From Dethiosulfatibacter aminovorans DSM 17477 (GTDB lineage Bacteria; Bacillota; Clostridia; Tissierellales; Dethiosulfatibacteraceae), in the NCBI RefSeq assembly GCF_900142005.1, contig NZ_FQZL01000012.1:1-64000 (forward strand): a stretch of DNA of 64,000 nucleotides, read 5' to 3'. A model generated the notes under the pieces. That model did no database searches. It was not told the origin of the DNA and was given only the letters and a program-made list of their open reading frames with translations. Both the position numbers and the translations under genes were made by a program. Below are positions 25,675 through 35,293 of the stretch, piece by piece; the first letter of the stretch is position 1; every line of letters begins with the position of its first letter.

Positions 25675-27033
25675 ATGTTTAAAGAAATCAGACGGTACAC
25701 AATGCTGATTTTATTATTGATTCTCCTGACATCCATTTTTTCTTCAGTATTTACTACCGCCCAGAATGACTCTCCCCTTGTTTTAACAATCGAAATCAAA
25801 AATACAATAACAGCAGGTACTACGGAACACATTAGAAGAAGCCTTGAAACAGCTGAGGATATGAATGCCGATGCAATAGTCTTTCTTATAGATACGCCCG
25901 GAGGTCTGGTAGCATCAACCATTGATATCATGCAACTGATGCTTAATTCCAAGACACCTGTGATCACCTATGTATACCCTCAGGGAGCTATCGCGGCCTC
26001 CGCCGGCAGCTTCATCCTCCTTAGCGGAAATATCGCCGCAATGTCTCCAGGCACAACATGCGGTGCTGCCATGCCTGTGGTCATATCCCCTACTGAAGGC
26101 ACTACCCAGACAGCCGATGACAAAACAATCAATTTCCTGGCAGGTCATATCAAAAGCATTGCACAGGAAAGAGGGCGTGCAACTGATGTCGCCGAAAAAT
26201 TCGTGACTGAAAATCTCACTCTAAACGCATATGAAGCTCTGGAAAAAAATATCATTGACTACATTCCCAATACTCTTGAAGAACTTCTTGATGCAGTCCA
26301 CGGAACAGTTGTCACAGCAAACAATGAAGACATCGTACTGAACACAAGAAATGCAAATATCCAACCCCTTGAGATGACCGCTGTAGACAGGATTACGGAT
26401 ATTGTCAGCAATCCTCAGATTACATTCATACTTGTCATAGTAGGTATTTACGGCATAATCATTGGCTTCAATGCACCAGGAACCTTCGTACCAGAAGTAC
26501 TGGGAGCCATAGCACTCATGCTTGGACTATACGGTCTTGGGCTTTTCGAGGTCAACATCTTCGCAGCAGCCATGCTTCTGCTGGGAATAGCACTACTTGT
26601 AGCCGAAGCCTTCACTCCAACCTTTGGGATACTGGCTTTTGGCGGCATTGTCAGCATAATTCTCGGTATACTCTTCCTTCCTGTGGAACCACTGATGCCG
26701 GCAGGATGGTTCAGAAGCTTCAGGATGATGGCAATAGGAATTGGTATTGGCAGCGGCATCCTGATGGTAGTTATTCTGAGCGGTATTATAAGGCTTAGAA
26801 AAAGCAAGGTCGTGCATGGTGATTCCGAATTTAACGGCAAGGAAGGCACTGTCATTGATGCCTTGAATCCCAAAGGTCTTGTAAAGGTACAGGGAGAAAT
26901 ATGGAACGGAATCAGCAATGACGGCAGCATTATAGAATCAGGCGAAAAAATAATTGTAGTCAAACGAGAAGGAATGAACGTAATAGTCGAAAAATCAAAT
27001 AATGATAAGGACAAAAGGTCCAGGGAGGTATAA
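25675..27033 (+). CDS. NfeD family membrane serine protease (long form)
   Basis: 452 aa from the ATG at 25675 (AAAGGATGG upstream; an ATG three codons earlier overlaps that site). Signal/membrane segment at 8-25, then a ClpP-class protease domain with TPGG, nucleophile serine in AASAGS (about 108-113) and a Lys in DDKTIN near 150 (Ser-Lys dyad), then four to five membrane helices (about 240-380) and the C-terminal NfeD OB-fold (EGTVIDALNPKGLVKVQGEIWNGIS). Long NfeD proteins cleave the C-terminus of partner stomatins. The stomatin-like gene follows after 2 nt, so the pair forms the known NfeD-slipin membrane-microdomain module. Confidence 0.93.
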   Translation: MFKEIRRYTMLILLLILLTSIFSSVFTTAQNDSPLVLTIEIKNTITAGTTEHIRRSLETAEDMNADAIVFLIDTPGGLVASTIDIMQLMLNSKTPVITYVYPQGAIAASAGSFILLSGNIAAMSPGTTCGAAMPVVISPTEGTTQTADDKTINFLAGHIKSIAQERGRATDVAEKFVTENLTLNAYEALEKNIIDYIPNTLEELLDAVHGTVVTANNEDIVLNTRNANIQPLEMTAVDRITDIVSNPQITFILVIVGIYGIIIGFNAPGTFVPEVLGAIALMLGLYGLGLFEVNIFAAAMLLLGIALLVAEAFTPTFGILAFGGIVSIILGILFLPVEPLMPAGWFRSFRMMAIGIGIGSGILMVVILSGIIRLRKSKVVHGDSEFNGKEGTVIDALNPKGLVKVQGEIWNGISNDGSIIESGEKIIVVKREGMNVIVEKSNNDKDKRSREV

Positions 27034-27035
27034 AG

Positions 27036-27854
27036 ATGTTTTTTCTTGATGACAGATTTTTAACCGCTGTTGGAGTTTTGATTTTTCTTGTTCTCATACT
27101 CCGACTAGCCATAAAAATTATCCTTGAATACGAAAGAGGCGTTCTTTTCAGACTTGGCAGGCTTGTAGGAGTCAAGGGTCCCGGTCTCATAATCATAATT
27201 CCAATAATCGATAGAATAGTACGGGTTCCCCTAAGAACCATTGTCTTTGATGTTCCCACACAGGAAGTAATTACGAAGGACAATGTCACCTGCAAGATCA
27301 ACGCCGTACTCTACTACCGTGTAGTAGCTCCGGACAAGGTCATTGTAAATGTAGAAAAATACCATGAGGCAACAATTGAATATGCACAAACAACCCTTAG
27401 AAGCGTGGTCGGTCAGGCATATCTTGACGAACTGTTGTCGGAAAGAGAAAAGCTTAACAAGGTAATACAAAAGATCGTGGATGAGGCAACGGACCCATGG
27501 GGAATCAAGGTGACAGCCGTCGAAATGAAGGATGTAACCCTGCCTCAGGAAATGCAAAGGGCAATTGCAAAGCAGGCTGAGGCCGAGCGTAACAGGAGGG
27601 CTGTAGTTATTCAGGCAGACGGTGAAAAGCAAGCAGCCGTTAAGCTTGCCCAGGCTACGGAAATACTGGCTAAACAAAATGGTTCAATGACACTGAGAAT
27701 GCTCAGATCCCTTTCGGAAGCAGCCGATTCAAGATCCACAACCATACTCTTCCCTCTTCCCATGGAACTTAGAGAGCTATTGCCGGACATGAAAAAATGG
27801 GCTGCAAGCGTTGAAAATACCGACACTAACCAAAACAAAGATGAAACAGAATAA
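27036..27854 (+). CDS. Slipin (stomatin-like, SPFH domain) protein
   Basis: 272 aa. N-terminal membrane hairpin (about 6-25), then the SPFH/band-7 domain: YERGVLFRLGRLVGVKGPG, VPLRTIVFDVP and TLRSVVGQ, and an alpha-helical coiled coil rich in Ala/Glu/Lys (about 190-225, KQAEAERNRRAVVIQADGEK). Slipins oligomerise on the membrane and organise lipid domains. GGGAGG lies before the ATG, which follows the NfeD stop by two bases; the two are a single transcript ending at the terminator at 27867. Confidence 0.93.
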   Translation: MFFLDDRFLTAVGVLIFLVLILRLAIKIILEYERGVLFRLGRLVGVKGPGLIIIIPIIDRIVRVPLRTIVFDVPTQEVITKDNVTCKINAVLYYRVVAPDKVIVNVEKYHEATIEYAQTTLRSVVGQAYLDELLSEREKLNKVIQKIVDEATDPWGIKVTAVEMKDVTLPQEMQRAIAKQAEAERNRRAVVIQADGEKQAAVKLAQATEILAKQNGSMTLRMLRSLSEAADSRSTTILFPLPMELRELLPDMKKWAASVENTDTNQNKDETE

Positions 27855-27866
27855 ACAAAATCATAT

Positions 27867-27905
27867 GCTGGCTGTACAGATTTTATCTGTGCAGTCAGCT
27901 TTTTT
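27867..27905 (+). terminator. Terminator after the slipin gene
   Basis: 14-bp stem GCTGGCTGTACAGA / TCTGTGCAGTCAGC (two G-T pairs), 5-nt loop, six T. Confidence 0.88.
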
Positions 27906-28001
27906 GTTTCAAACATCCTTTGTGACCTTAATTTTATGTTATAATACTTTAGTTGAAATTAATCGTTATTGAATTGCATATCATATCAATAGGAGCAATC
28001 A

Positions 28002-30158
28002 ATGGAAAAAATATATGAAATACTAAAAACTTTATACGGCTATGATGAATTCAGGAACAAGCAAAAGGAAATAATCGAAAACATTGTTGAAGGCAATGAC
28101 GTCTTTACAATCATGCCTACAGGCGGGGGCAAATCCATATGCTATCAGATTCCCAGTCTCATGTTCAACGGGCTTAGCATAGTCATCTCCCCGCTCATAT
28201 CACTCATGAAGGATCAGGTTGACGAATTGAAAAGAATTGGTCTTCCTGCAGAATATATCAACAGTTCACAAAGCCAGGCTGAATATTCCGAAGCGTTGGA
28301 AGCCATTGAAGAAAACCGATGCAAGCTTCTCTATGTATCTCCAGAGAGGCTTGAGCTAGAAGGATTTAAATCCATCCTGTTAAACAAGTCAGTAGACATG
28401 ATAGCAGTTGACGAGGCACACTGTGTTTCCCAATGGGGTCATGATTTCAGACCCGGATATAGAAATATAAGCACCTTTATAAGTTCTTTCGATAAAAGGC
28501 CTGTTGTTGCTGCATTTACTGCCACTGCCAATGAGGAAGTAAAAAAAGACATCGTAAACCTTCTGGGATTAAGCAATCCAGAGATATTCATTTCAGGATT
28601 TGACAGAGAAAATCTGGAACTAAGGGTTTTAAGAGGTCTGGACAGGGATCTCTTCATAGAAAGCTATCTTCATAACCACAGGGACTCATCAGGCATAGTG
28701 TACTGCGCAACAAGAAAAAGGGTTGATGAATTGTACAGTAAGTTCTCGAAAAAGGGATATCCCGTATCCAGATACCACGGCGGCATGTCCCCCGGTGAAA
28801 GAACTGAAAACCAGGAAAGGTTCATGTATGACGATACCAAAGTCGTATTTGCAACCAATGCCTTCGGTATGGGAATAGACAAATCCAACATACGATTTGT
28901 AATCCACTACAATATGCCTCAGTCAATAGAAAACTATTATCAGGAAGCAGGAAGAGCTGGAAGAGACGGACTGGATTCAGAATGCATCCTCCTCTTCGGA
29001 AGACAGGATATAACCATACAGAAATATCTGATAGAAAACAGCATAGACAATGTAGAAAGACAAAACCACAAGTATTCGCAGTTGAAAATAATGAATGACT
29101 ACTGCTATACCAGCGACTGCCTCAGGAAATACATTCTTGGTTATTTTGGCGAAATTTATGGAAAAGACAGCTGCAGCAACTGTACAAACTGCAGTGATGA
29201 CTTCGAAAAGGTGGACATTACACTGGAAGCACAAAAAATCCTTTCATGCATCCACAGAGCCGGCCAGAGATTCGGCGCCAATATGATCGCCCTTGTACTG
29301 AAGGGGTCGCAAAACAAGAAGGTGCTGAACTTCGGTCTCAACAAACTCTCGACATACGGCATCATGGAAGAATACTCAACAGAGGAAATTGTAGAACTCA
29401 TAAACATCCTTGCTGCAGAAGGATATATCATAATAACAGAGGACAAGTTTCCCATTGCCAAGCTTTCGAATTTATCTAAAAAAGTCTTGCGCAACGAAGT
29501 GAAGGTATACAGAAATGTAGAAAAAGCAATTGTCCAGAAAGATATGGACAGCGAACTCTTCAACAGGCTTTTGTCATTGAGGAATTCAACCGCCAGAAAC
29601 GAAAACGTGCCTCCTTACATAATCTTCCATGACAGGACCATAAAGGAAATGAGCATTCATCTTCCCGTAAATAAGGTGCAACTTCTGCAGATTTCAGGAG
29701 TAGGTGCTTCAAAAGCGGATAAATATGGAAATATGTTTGTTGAAGCAATAAGGTCATATATGAATGAAAAAAGCATTGAAATAGATGAGGATAAAGTCAT
29801 CACCATCAATACATCGGCTGTCAAATCATCGTCAAAAAGAGGTATGACTGAGAAGGTCAAAACTCACCTCATTACCTTCGATATGTACAAGGCAGGCAAG
29901 TCATTGAAGGAAATCGCCGAAGAAAGAAACATAAAGCTGAGGACCATCGAAGAACATATGTGCAAATCCACTTATGAAGGTCTTGTTGATTCCTTTGATG
30001 AATTTTTCACCGATGATGAAGAAACAGATATACTTGAAGCCATTGACCAGGCGGGCACTGAACTTCTCAGAAACATAAAGGAAGTTCTGCCTGAAGAAAT
30101 ATCATATTTCAAAATAAAAATGGTCATGGCAAAAAATGAAATAATACAGGGATTGTAA
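28002..30158 (+). CDS. recQ: RecQ family ATP-dependent DNA helicase
   Basis: 718 aa. Superfamily 2 motifs: FRNKQKEII, Walker A PTGGGKS (about 39-45), DEAH in DEAHCVSQWGHDFRPGY, TATA, and QEAGRAGRDG. RQC zinc site with CLRKYILGYFGE...CSNCTNC, winged helix, then an HRDC domain (about 515-590) and a C-terminal helix-turn-helix extension (about 610-718). RecQ unwinds DNA 3'-5' in recombination repair and fork restart. RBS AGGAG. The short UvrA paralogue begins 2 nt after its stop, so both are likely one operon of DNA-repair genes. Confidence 0.96.
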   Translation: MEKIYEILKTLYGYDEFRNKQKEIIENIVEGNDVFTIMPTGGGKSICYQIPSLMFNGLSIVISPLISLMKDQVDELKRIGLPAEYINSSQSQAEYSEALEAIEENRCKLLYVSPERLELEGFKSILLNKSVDMIAVDEAHCVSQWGHDFRPGYRNISTFISSFDKRPVVAAFTATANEEVKKDIVNLLGLSNPEIFISGFDRENLELRVLRGLDRDLFIESYLHNHRDSSGIVYCATRKRVDELYSKFSKKGYPVSRYHGGMSPGERTENQERFMYDDTKVVFATNAFGMGIDKSNIRFVIHYNMPQSIENYYQEAGRAGRDGLDSECILLFGRQDITIQKYLIENSIDNVERQNHKYSQLKIMNDYCYTSDCLRKYILGYFGEIYGKDSCSNCTNCSDDFEKVDITLEAQKILSCIHRAGQRFGANMIALVLKGSQNKKVLNFGLNKLSTYGIMEEYSTEEIVELINILAAEGYIIITEDKFPIAKLSNLSKKVLRNEVKVYRNVEKAIVQKDMDSELFNRLLSLRNSTARNENVPPYIIFHDRTIKEMSIHLPVNKVQLLQISGVGASKADKYGNMFVEAIRSYMNEKSIEIDEDKVITINTSAVKSSSKRGMTEKVKTHLITFDMYKAGKSLKEIAEERNIKLRTIEEHMCKSTYEGLVDSFDEFFTDDEETDILEAIDQAGTELLRNIKEVLPEEISYFKIKMVMAKNEIIQGL

Positions 30159-30160
30159 AA

Positions 30161-32446
30161 ATGGATAACAATAGATTTGACCATATAAAAATAGTGAATG
30201 CAAATGAAAACAATCTAAAAAATATCAGCCTTGAAATTCCCAAAAAGAAGATAACCGTCTTTACAGGAGTATCCGGCTCAGGCAAATCATCTATTTGTCT
30301 GGATACAATAGCTGCAGAGTCAAGGAGAGAACTGAACAAGACTTTCCCCAGCTTTATTCAACAGTATCTTCCAAAATATGGAAGACCCGATGTAGAGCGT
30401 ATAGAAAATCTTCCTGTAACAATACTTCTTGATCAGAAAAAGCCTTCTTCCAATTCAAGATCGACGGTAGGAACCTATACGGACATCCACTCCCTTTTAA
30501 GGTTGCTGTTTTCAAGAATTGGGGAACCCTTTGCAGGGTATTCGGATATTTTTTCTTTCAACCATCCTTCAGGGCAATGCAAAAAATGTGAGGGGCTTGG
30601 CGTTACTACCGAACTCGATATCCACAAACTGGTGGACTTTGACAAATCCCTAAATGATGAAGGTGTAATAAATTTCCCTGCTTTCACCACGGGAGCATGG
30701 AGGTGGAAAAGATATGCCTACAGCGGACTCTTTGACCTGGACAAGAAAATAAAAGACTATAGCGAAAAAGAACTGAACCTCTTCCTTCACTCCCCTCAGA
30801 CAAGACTAAAAAATCCTCCTCCCAACTGGCCTAAATCAGCCAAATTCGAGGGTATATACCCCAGGATGTATCGAAGCATCATAAATCAGAAAGAGGGGAA
30901 ACGACACCAGAAAATTCTCGAAACAATGATAACGACTGCAATATGTCCACAATGCAATGGAACGAGATACAATGAAAAAATCAGGTCATGCAGGATAATC
31001 GGTAAAAACATATCGGATGTAGCTTCCATGTCAATACCCGATGCCATGGATTTCATTTCACAAATCAGCCATCATCTTGCCGAAGACATTAAGGCCGAAA
31101 TCATTAAAAGGCTGCAGGCGTTAAAGGATATAGGACTTGGGTATATCAGCCTTGACAGGAATATAGGAACATTGTCAGGGGGTGAAGCACAAAGAACAAA
31201 GATTGCCAAATACATAAACTCATCCCTGACTGATATGGTTTATGTCCTTGATGAACCCAGTGCGGGACTTCATCCCCATGACATAGACCTTTTGAAAAAT
31301 TCCCTCAGAATGCTTAAGGACAGGGGCAATACAATACTCATAGTCGAACACAACAGGGCAATAATAGAGCTTGCTGACCATGTCATCGATATGGGACCCT
31401 CCGGAGGATCAAAGGGTGGAGAAATAATGTTCAGCAACACCTATGAAAAACTTTTGGATTCAGATAACCTGACCGGAAAGCTTCTCAGAGAAAAAACACC
31501 TTTGAAAAAGGCCTTCAGAAATCCGAAAGACTGGATAACTATTGAAAATGCAAACCTCCATAATTTGAAAAACATAACCATTGACCTTCCCCTTGGTGTA
31601 CTGACAGTAATTGCCGGAGTTGCAGGTTCTGGTAAAAGTTCACTTATGGATCATTTTGAAAACAACTGTACCGAAGATATTATAGCCATTCATCAAAAAA
31701 GTATTGGTATTAACTCAAGGTCAACACCTGCAACTTATCTTGACATATCAGACAATATAAGAGAACTTTTTGCATTGGAAAACAAAGTGAGCAAAAAGCT
31801 TTTCAGCTTCAATTCCGAAGGCGCCTGCCCTGCATGCAATGGCAAGGGAATCATAGTTTCAGAAATGGGCTTCATGGACTCAATTGAAACGCTATGCGAT
31901 CTATGCAACGGAAAAAGATATGCAAAGGAAGTTCTTGTTTACAAATACAGGAATAAAGACATTTCAGAAGTTATGGATATGACAGTCAACAATGCAGTAG
32001 AATTCTTCGGAGACAATGAATTTGCAGAAAAGCTTAAGTCTCTTCAGAAAACAGGGCTTGGATACCTTCATCTAAATCAATCAATGTCTACCCTCTCCGG
32101 CGGTGAACTCCAGAGAGTGAAACTGGCAAGTCAACTTAACAGGAAAGGAAGCATATTCATCATGGATGAACCTACTGACGGCCTCCATCTCAATGATATG
32201 AAAATGCTTATGGATCTCTTCAACCACCTTGTAGACCAGGGCAACAGTCTGTTCATCATAGAACACAGCCTTGACATAATGAAGGGTTCGGACTATATCA
32301 TAGAACTCGGCCCTGGCGGAGGGACTTCCGGCGGCAATATACTTTTTGCCGGAACTCCGGAAAAACTGCTTCATTCCGATGCATCAATAACAAGACCTTT
32401 TTTGGAAGATAGTCTGCCTGCTCAATGCAAAAACACCGGACCTTGA
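30161..32446 (+). CDS. Short UvrA-like ABC ATPase
   Basis: 761 aa versus about 940 for housekeeping UvrA. Two ABC ATPase halves: Walker A GVSGSGKSS and GVAGSGKSS, signatures LSGGEAQR and LSGGELQR, Walker B LDEPSAGLHP and MDEPTDGLHL. Zinc motifs CKKCEGLG...CPQCNGTRY and CPACNGKG...CDLCNGKRY. The region between the first Walker A and its zinc site is shortened, so the UvrB-binding domain is probably reduced or absent, as in class II UvrA/DrrC-type proteins linked with DNA-binding drug tolerance. It follows recQ after 2 nt with a weak site, implying coupling. Confidence 0.88.
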   Translation: MDNNRFDHIKIVNANENNLKNISLEIPKKKITVFTGVSGSGKSSICLDTIAAESRRELNKTFPSFIQQYLPKYGRPDVERIENLPVTILLDQKKPSSNSRSTVGTYTDIHSLLRLLFSRIGEPFAGYSDIFSFNHPSGQCKKCEGLGVTTELDIHKLVDFDKSLNDEGVINFPAFTTGAWRWKRYAYSGLFDLDKKIKDYSEKELNLFLHSPQTRLKNPPPNWPKSAKFEGIYPRMYRSIINQKEGKRHQKILETMITTAICPQCNGTRYNEKIRSCRIIGKNISDVASMSIPDAMDFISQISHHLAEDIKAEIIKRLQALKDIGLGYISLDRNIGTLSGGEAQRTKIAKYINSSLTDMVYVLDEPSAGLHPHDIDLLKNSLRMLKDRGNTILIVEHNRAIIELADHVIDMGPSGGSKGGEIMFSNTYEKLLDSDNLTGKLLREKTPLKKAFRNPKDWITIENANLHNLKNITIDLPLGVLTVIAGVAGSGKSSLMDHFENNCTEDIIAIHQKSIGINSRSTPATYLDISDNIRELFALENKVSKKLFSFNSEGACPACNGKGIIVSEMGFMDSIETLCDLCNGKRYAKEVLVYKYRNKDISEVMDMTVNNAVEFFGDNEFAEKLKSLQKTGLGYLHLNQSMSTLSGGELQRVKLASQLNRKGSIFIMDEPTDGLHLNDMKMLMDLFNHLVDQGNSLFIIEHSLDIMKGSDYIIELGPGGGTSGGNILFAGTPEKLLHSDASITRPFLEDSLPAQCKNTGP

Positions 32447-32461
32447 TGGTCAATACAAGAA

Positions 32462-32502
32462 AAACAGCTACATCCGGTTAATCCGGCAATAGCTGTTTTT
32501 TT
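32462..32502 (+). terminator. Terminator after the UvrA-like gene
   Basis: Stem AACAGCTA / TAGCTGTT with inner CCGG / CCGG pairing and a seven-T tail. Confidence 0.88.
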
Positions 32503-32515
32503 CATAGTATAAAAA

Positions 32516-32566
32516 AGTTAAGATATGCATAACCCCTTGAAACGTTGGTGTCCTGCATATTTAGGA
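32516..32566 (+). repeat. CCCTTGAA hairpin repeat, copy 2
   Basis: AGTTAAG, stem ATATGCA (32523-32529) / TGCATAT (32554-32560), loop region CCCCTTGAAACGTTGG, then TTTAGGA. It matches copy 1 in layout, loop and flanks, while the stem sequence differs with pairing kept. Lies between the convergent UvrA-like and SEC-C genes. Confidence 0.6.
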
Positions 32567-32587
32567 TTCATATATTGATTTTGGTGA

Positions 32588-33097
32588 TTACTCGTTTTCC
32601 TTGTTCATGCAGCATTTTTTGTATTTCTTGCCGCTGCCGCATGGACATGGTTCATTTCTTCCTATTTTCTTGCCTTTTACGACAGTCTTTGTCTTATTGT
32701 GTTCTTTCTTGATAGTCTTTCTTGCATCTGCAGTCAAGACCTGGTCCCATGCTGGAATGTTATACAGCCAGTCGGCTTTTGCATCAAGCATGTTGTAGTA
32801 AAGCTTCTCAAAATCCACTGCAAGCTTTATATCGCTGTCTTCAGTCAATGACTCAAGATCCACTTCCTCCACAAGACTCGTATTTATTCCGTCCATATAT
32901 CCAGTAAAAACCGAAGGAGTCATATCAAATTCTTCTGCCAGTGCAGCAAGCTTTCCTTCAATTACGACCTTATGGTTTTCAAGTATTTTTTCATATACTG
33001 CCTGCTCTTTTTTGAAATACTCTGTCCAGAACCTGTCATATTCATTTTGATCACGTTCTTCGCCTGCAAAATCAAGCCATTCTTTATAAAGTGACAT
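32588..33097 (-). CDS. SEC-C motif protein
   Basis: 169 aa, cytosolic. The C-terminus is a SEC-C zinc motif ([18 protein letters not shown]), identical in type to the tail of SecA, where it binds zinc and helps bind SecB or ribosomes. The N-terminal 130 residues are an acidic helical domain seen in small clostridial SEC-C proteins. No defined function. AAAGGAATT before the ATG. Single gene. Confidence 0.82.
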   Translation of the reverse strand: MSLYKEWLDFAGEERDQNEYDRFWTEYFKKEQAVYEKILENHKVVIEGKLAALAEEFDMTPSVFTGYMDGINTSLVEEVDLESLTEDSDIKLAVDFEKLYYNMLDAKADWLYNIPAWDQVLTADARKTIKKEHNKTKTVVKGKKIGRNEPCPCGSGKKYKKCCMNKENE

Positions 33098-33178
33098 ATT
33101 TAATTCCTTTCTACTTTAATAATTTTTGTTTTCATTTGCTATTATAACACCAAATCAGGAAATTTCACTATTTTTTTC

Positions 33179-33676
33179 CTAAAAAGAGCCAAAAATTTCA
33201 ATTACCTTCCTGATCAAGGCCGGAAGTATTACAACTACGCCTATCAACCTCATCAAATGCATTATTACTACTTTGGATACATCTGCATCATACGAATCTG
33301 CTATTATAGACATTTCTGTCAGTCCTCCCGGTGAACTTCCAAGCATTGAAGTTACAAGATCCACTCCAGTAACCTTTGAAACAAAGAGTCCCAGAAGTAT
33401 GCTGGCAAGAAACAATCCCAAAACCATAACAATTATCGGTCCGATCATATCCCTTATCTGCCCTATGCTTTCCTTGGAAAAGCTGAGTCCAATATATGCA
33501 CCTATTACTATCTGCGCGCAAATCCTCATTTCAAAAGGAATATATCCACTTCCAAGAATAATATTGTATAATGCACTTGCAAACATGGCTCCAATAAAGG
33601 CCCCTGCAGGAAGTTTAAGTTTCAACCCTATAAGCCCGCCTATGGAAGCGGCTGCCAAGGTATAAAGTATTCTCAT
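33179..33676 (-). CDS. AbrB-type membrane protein, single-copy form
   Basis: 165 aa from the ATG at 33676 (GAGGA upstream; a TTG seven codons earlier is possible). Five or so hydrophobic helices with the family motif SMLGSSPGGLTEMSIIADSYDADVSKV, typical of the AbrB membrane-protein duplication (not the AbrB DNA-binding regulator). Most family members hold two such repeats in about 350 aa; this has one, so it may act as a dimer. Substrate unknown. Confidence 0.8.
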   Translation of the reverse strand: MRILYTLAAASIGGLIGLKLKLPAGAFIGAMFASALYNIILGSGYIPFEMRICAQIVIGAYIGLSFSKESIGQIRDMIGPIIVMVLGLFLASILLGLFVSKVTGVDLVTSMLGSSPGGLTEMSIIADSYDADVSKVVIMHLMRLIGVVVILPALIRKVIEIFGSF

Positions 33677-33805
33677 ATAAATCTGTCCTCGATTCAACTA
33701 TTTTCTATTCCATTAAAAAATTACTCATTATTCTATATTATAACAGAATTCCATGTTGAAAATTTCTTAAAATTATTAATATTTAATCCGGAGTTTATTC
33801 CTTGT

Positions 33806-33854
33806 GACAAATAAAAAATATAGCATCTGCACTTTTTATGCATGTACTATATTT
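33806..33854 (-). terminator. Terminator of the dsdA operon
   Basis: Minus strand stem AAATATAG / CTATATTT with inner CAT-GCA / TGC-ATG pairing and a T-rich tail. Confidence 0.65.
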
Positions 33855-33880
33855 ATTAATTCCTTCTAATATTTCAACTA

Positions 33881-34783
33881 TCAATTCCTGACCATGACTT
33901 CAAGTAGATAATCTTCAAAATCATCAGGGAAATCATGTCCAAGACCCTTAACCCAGTATTCACTGATATTTAGTCCCTTAACTTTAGCCTTGTCAACAAA
34001 TATATTTGCTCTTCTAATACAATCCTTGTCATCTTCACCACAAATCACTATGACTTCAGTTTCTCTCTCTTTAAGACAGTTCATAATTTCATCAATTTCA
34101 TTGTCTATGACTGGAATCCATGGAGACTGAAGAATAATCCGCTCGCATTTAAAATCCTTTACAATAAATGTCTTTAGAATTTCATTGCATCCAGCTGAAA
34201 AACCGCCTAGCGTTCTTGTTCCATATTTATTCCAATTGATTTTGTCCAATACACCTGCCAGTTGATTTTTACCATTGTCCTCCCATCTGAATAGTTCATA
34301 GGAATCAACGAAAGCCGACTGCACGTATTCGACCTGATAGCCATACTTCTTGAGGAAATTCCAGCTCTCAATACTTATATCAATATTCTGCTGATTGCCG
34401 TGCAGAGCAAGAGCCAGATCTGCACCCCTGATTTTCTCCCAGGTACAAATGGTCTCTGCTTCTTCAACTGCATTCAAATACCTTTTATCCGATATTGCCT
34501 TTAATTCTTTGAACCTGTTGTCATCTCTCAAACTATCCAAGTCTTCATCATCAAAAACTTCAGGCCTGTACCAATATCCTTTTATCATTATTACTTCGTT
34601 GAGCCAAGCCATTGCCTCTTCTTTTCTTCCACAAAGGGCCGCAAGACAATAAAGGTAGTTATATAACTGTGCACTCCATGTCTTGACTTCATACTTTTTA
34701 TCAAGCATAAATTCATAAGCTTCATTAACACCTTTGGTTTCAAGCAATTCAAGAGTTTTGTTCAAGAAAATATTCTCTTTCAA
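33881..34783 (-). CDS. TPR-like / alpha-beta hydrolase protein
   Basis: 300 aa from a TTG start with GGGAGG about ten bases upstream. About 1-105: helical, TPR-like (AAL CGRKEEAMAWLNEVI; DLDSLRDDNRFKELK is typical of TPR-hydrolase proteins). About 115-300: alpha/beta hydrolase with nucleophile elbow GGFSAGC, CGEDDKD for the acid and GLGHDFP for the His. It is likely a cytosolic esterase or peptidase of unknown substrate. Last gene of the dsdA-macrodomain operon, 15 nt after the preceding stop. Confidence 0.75.
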   Translation of the reverse strand: MKENIFLNKTLELLETKGVNEAYEFMLDKKYEVKTWSAQLYNYLYCLAALCGRKEEAMAWLNEVIMIKGYWYRPEVFDDEDLDSLRDDNRFKELKAISDKRYLNAVEEAETICTWEKIRGADLALALHGNQQNIDISIESWNFLKKYGYQVEYVQSAFVDSYELFRWEDNGKNQLAGVLDKINWNKYGTRTLGGFSAGCNEILKTFIVKDFKCERIILQSPWIPVIDNEIDEIMNCLKERETEVIVICGEDDKDCIRRANIFVDKAKVKGLNISEYWVKGLGHDFPDDFEDYLLEVMVRN

Positions 34784-34798
34784 TTTATATTACCCTCC

Positions 34799-35263
34799 CT
34801 ACTGGTCTTCATCTTTATATTCTATATCCGAATCATCATCAACAAAAATTTCCCCTCCTAGATGTAAAAGCTCCTTGATATGGTCCTCCAGATAAAATAT
34901 ATCTCCATATTCTTCAACGTGTCCATCAGTACATACATTCCAGTCAAGCTCCGTAAGATTTACGCTTCCACCTTCCCTGTCGTAGGTACTCCTGTTCATT
35001 GCTGCACAAAACTTGTCTTCATCTATAGTAAAAACCACATTTCTTTTTTCATTCAGATACTGGTTGCCAAGATCATAGACAATGCCAAATTTAACGTTTA
35101 CTCCCTTAGTTGTTTCAGGCAATCTTTCCAAAGCATACATTGCATTTCCAAGACCGATTATCTGCCTGGGCTTTATTCCGGGATTCCTCAAAAGCCTCCT
35201 TGCAGTTTTAGCTGCTGTTTCTATTAAAAAATAATCCTCTTTCTTTAATTTGAATACTTCCAT
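34799..35263 (-). CDS. Unknown protein in the dsdA operon
   Basis: 154 aa from the ATG at 35263 (GGGGAG eight bases upstream). No signal peptide or membrane segment; the C-terminus is strongly acidic (DDDSDIEYKDEDQ). Contains GIGKP-like segment KPRQIIGLGNAMYALERLPE and a beta-rich middle (VNVKFGIVYDLGN ... VVFTIDED). I do not recognise the family. Co-transcribed with the macrodomain gene upstream and the hydrolase downstream. Confidence 0.65.
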   Translation of the reverse strand: MEVFKLKKEDYFLIETAAKTARRLLRNPGIKPRQIIGLGNAMYALERLPETTKGVNVKFGIVYDLGNQYLNEKRNVVFTIDEDKFCAAMNRSTYDREGGSVNLTELDWNVCTDGHVEEYGDIFYLEDHIKELLHLGGEIFVDDDSDIEYKDEDQ

Positions 35264-35293
35264 ATACACATCTCCCCCCGTCAAAATTCCATA

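Noticed and set aside
26448-27014. 188-aa minus-strand ORF opposite the NfeD gene
   Set aside because: A Pro/Ser/Ile-rich shadow of membrane helices; no ribosome site.
33179-33676. AbrB transition-state regulator
   Set aside because: The name is shared, but this sequence is a multi-helix membrane protein with the SPGGLTEM motif, not the swapped-hairpin DNA-binding protein.
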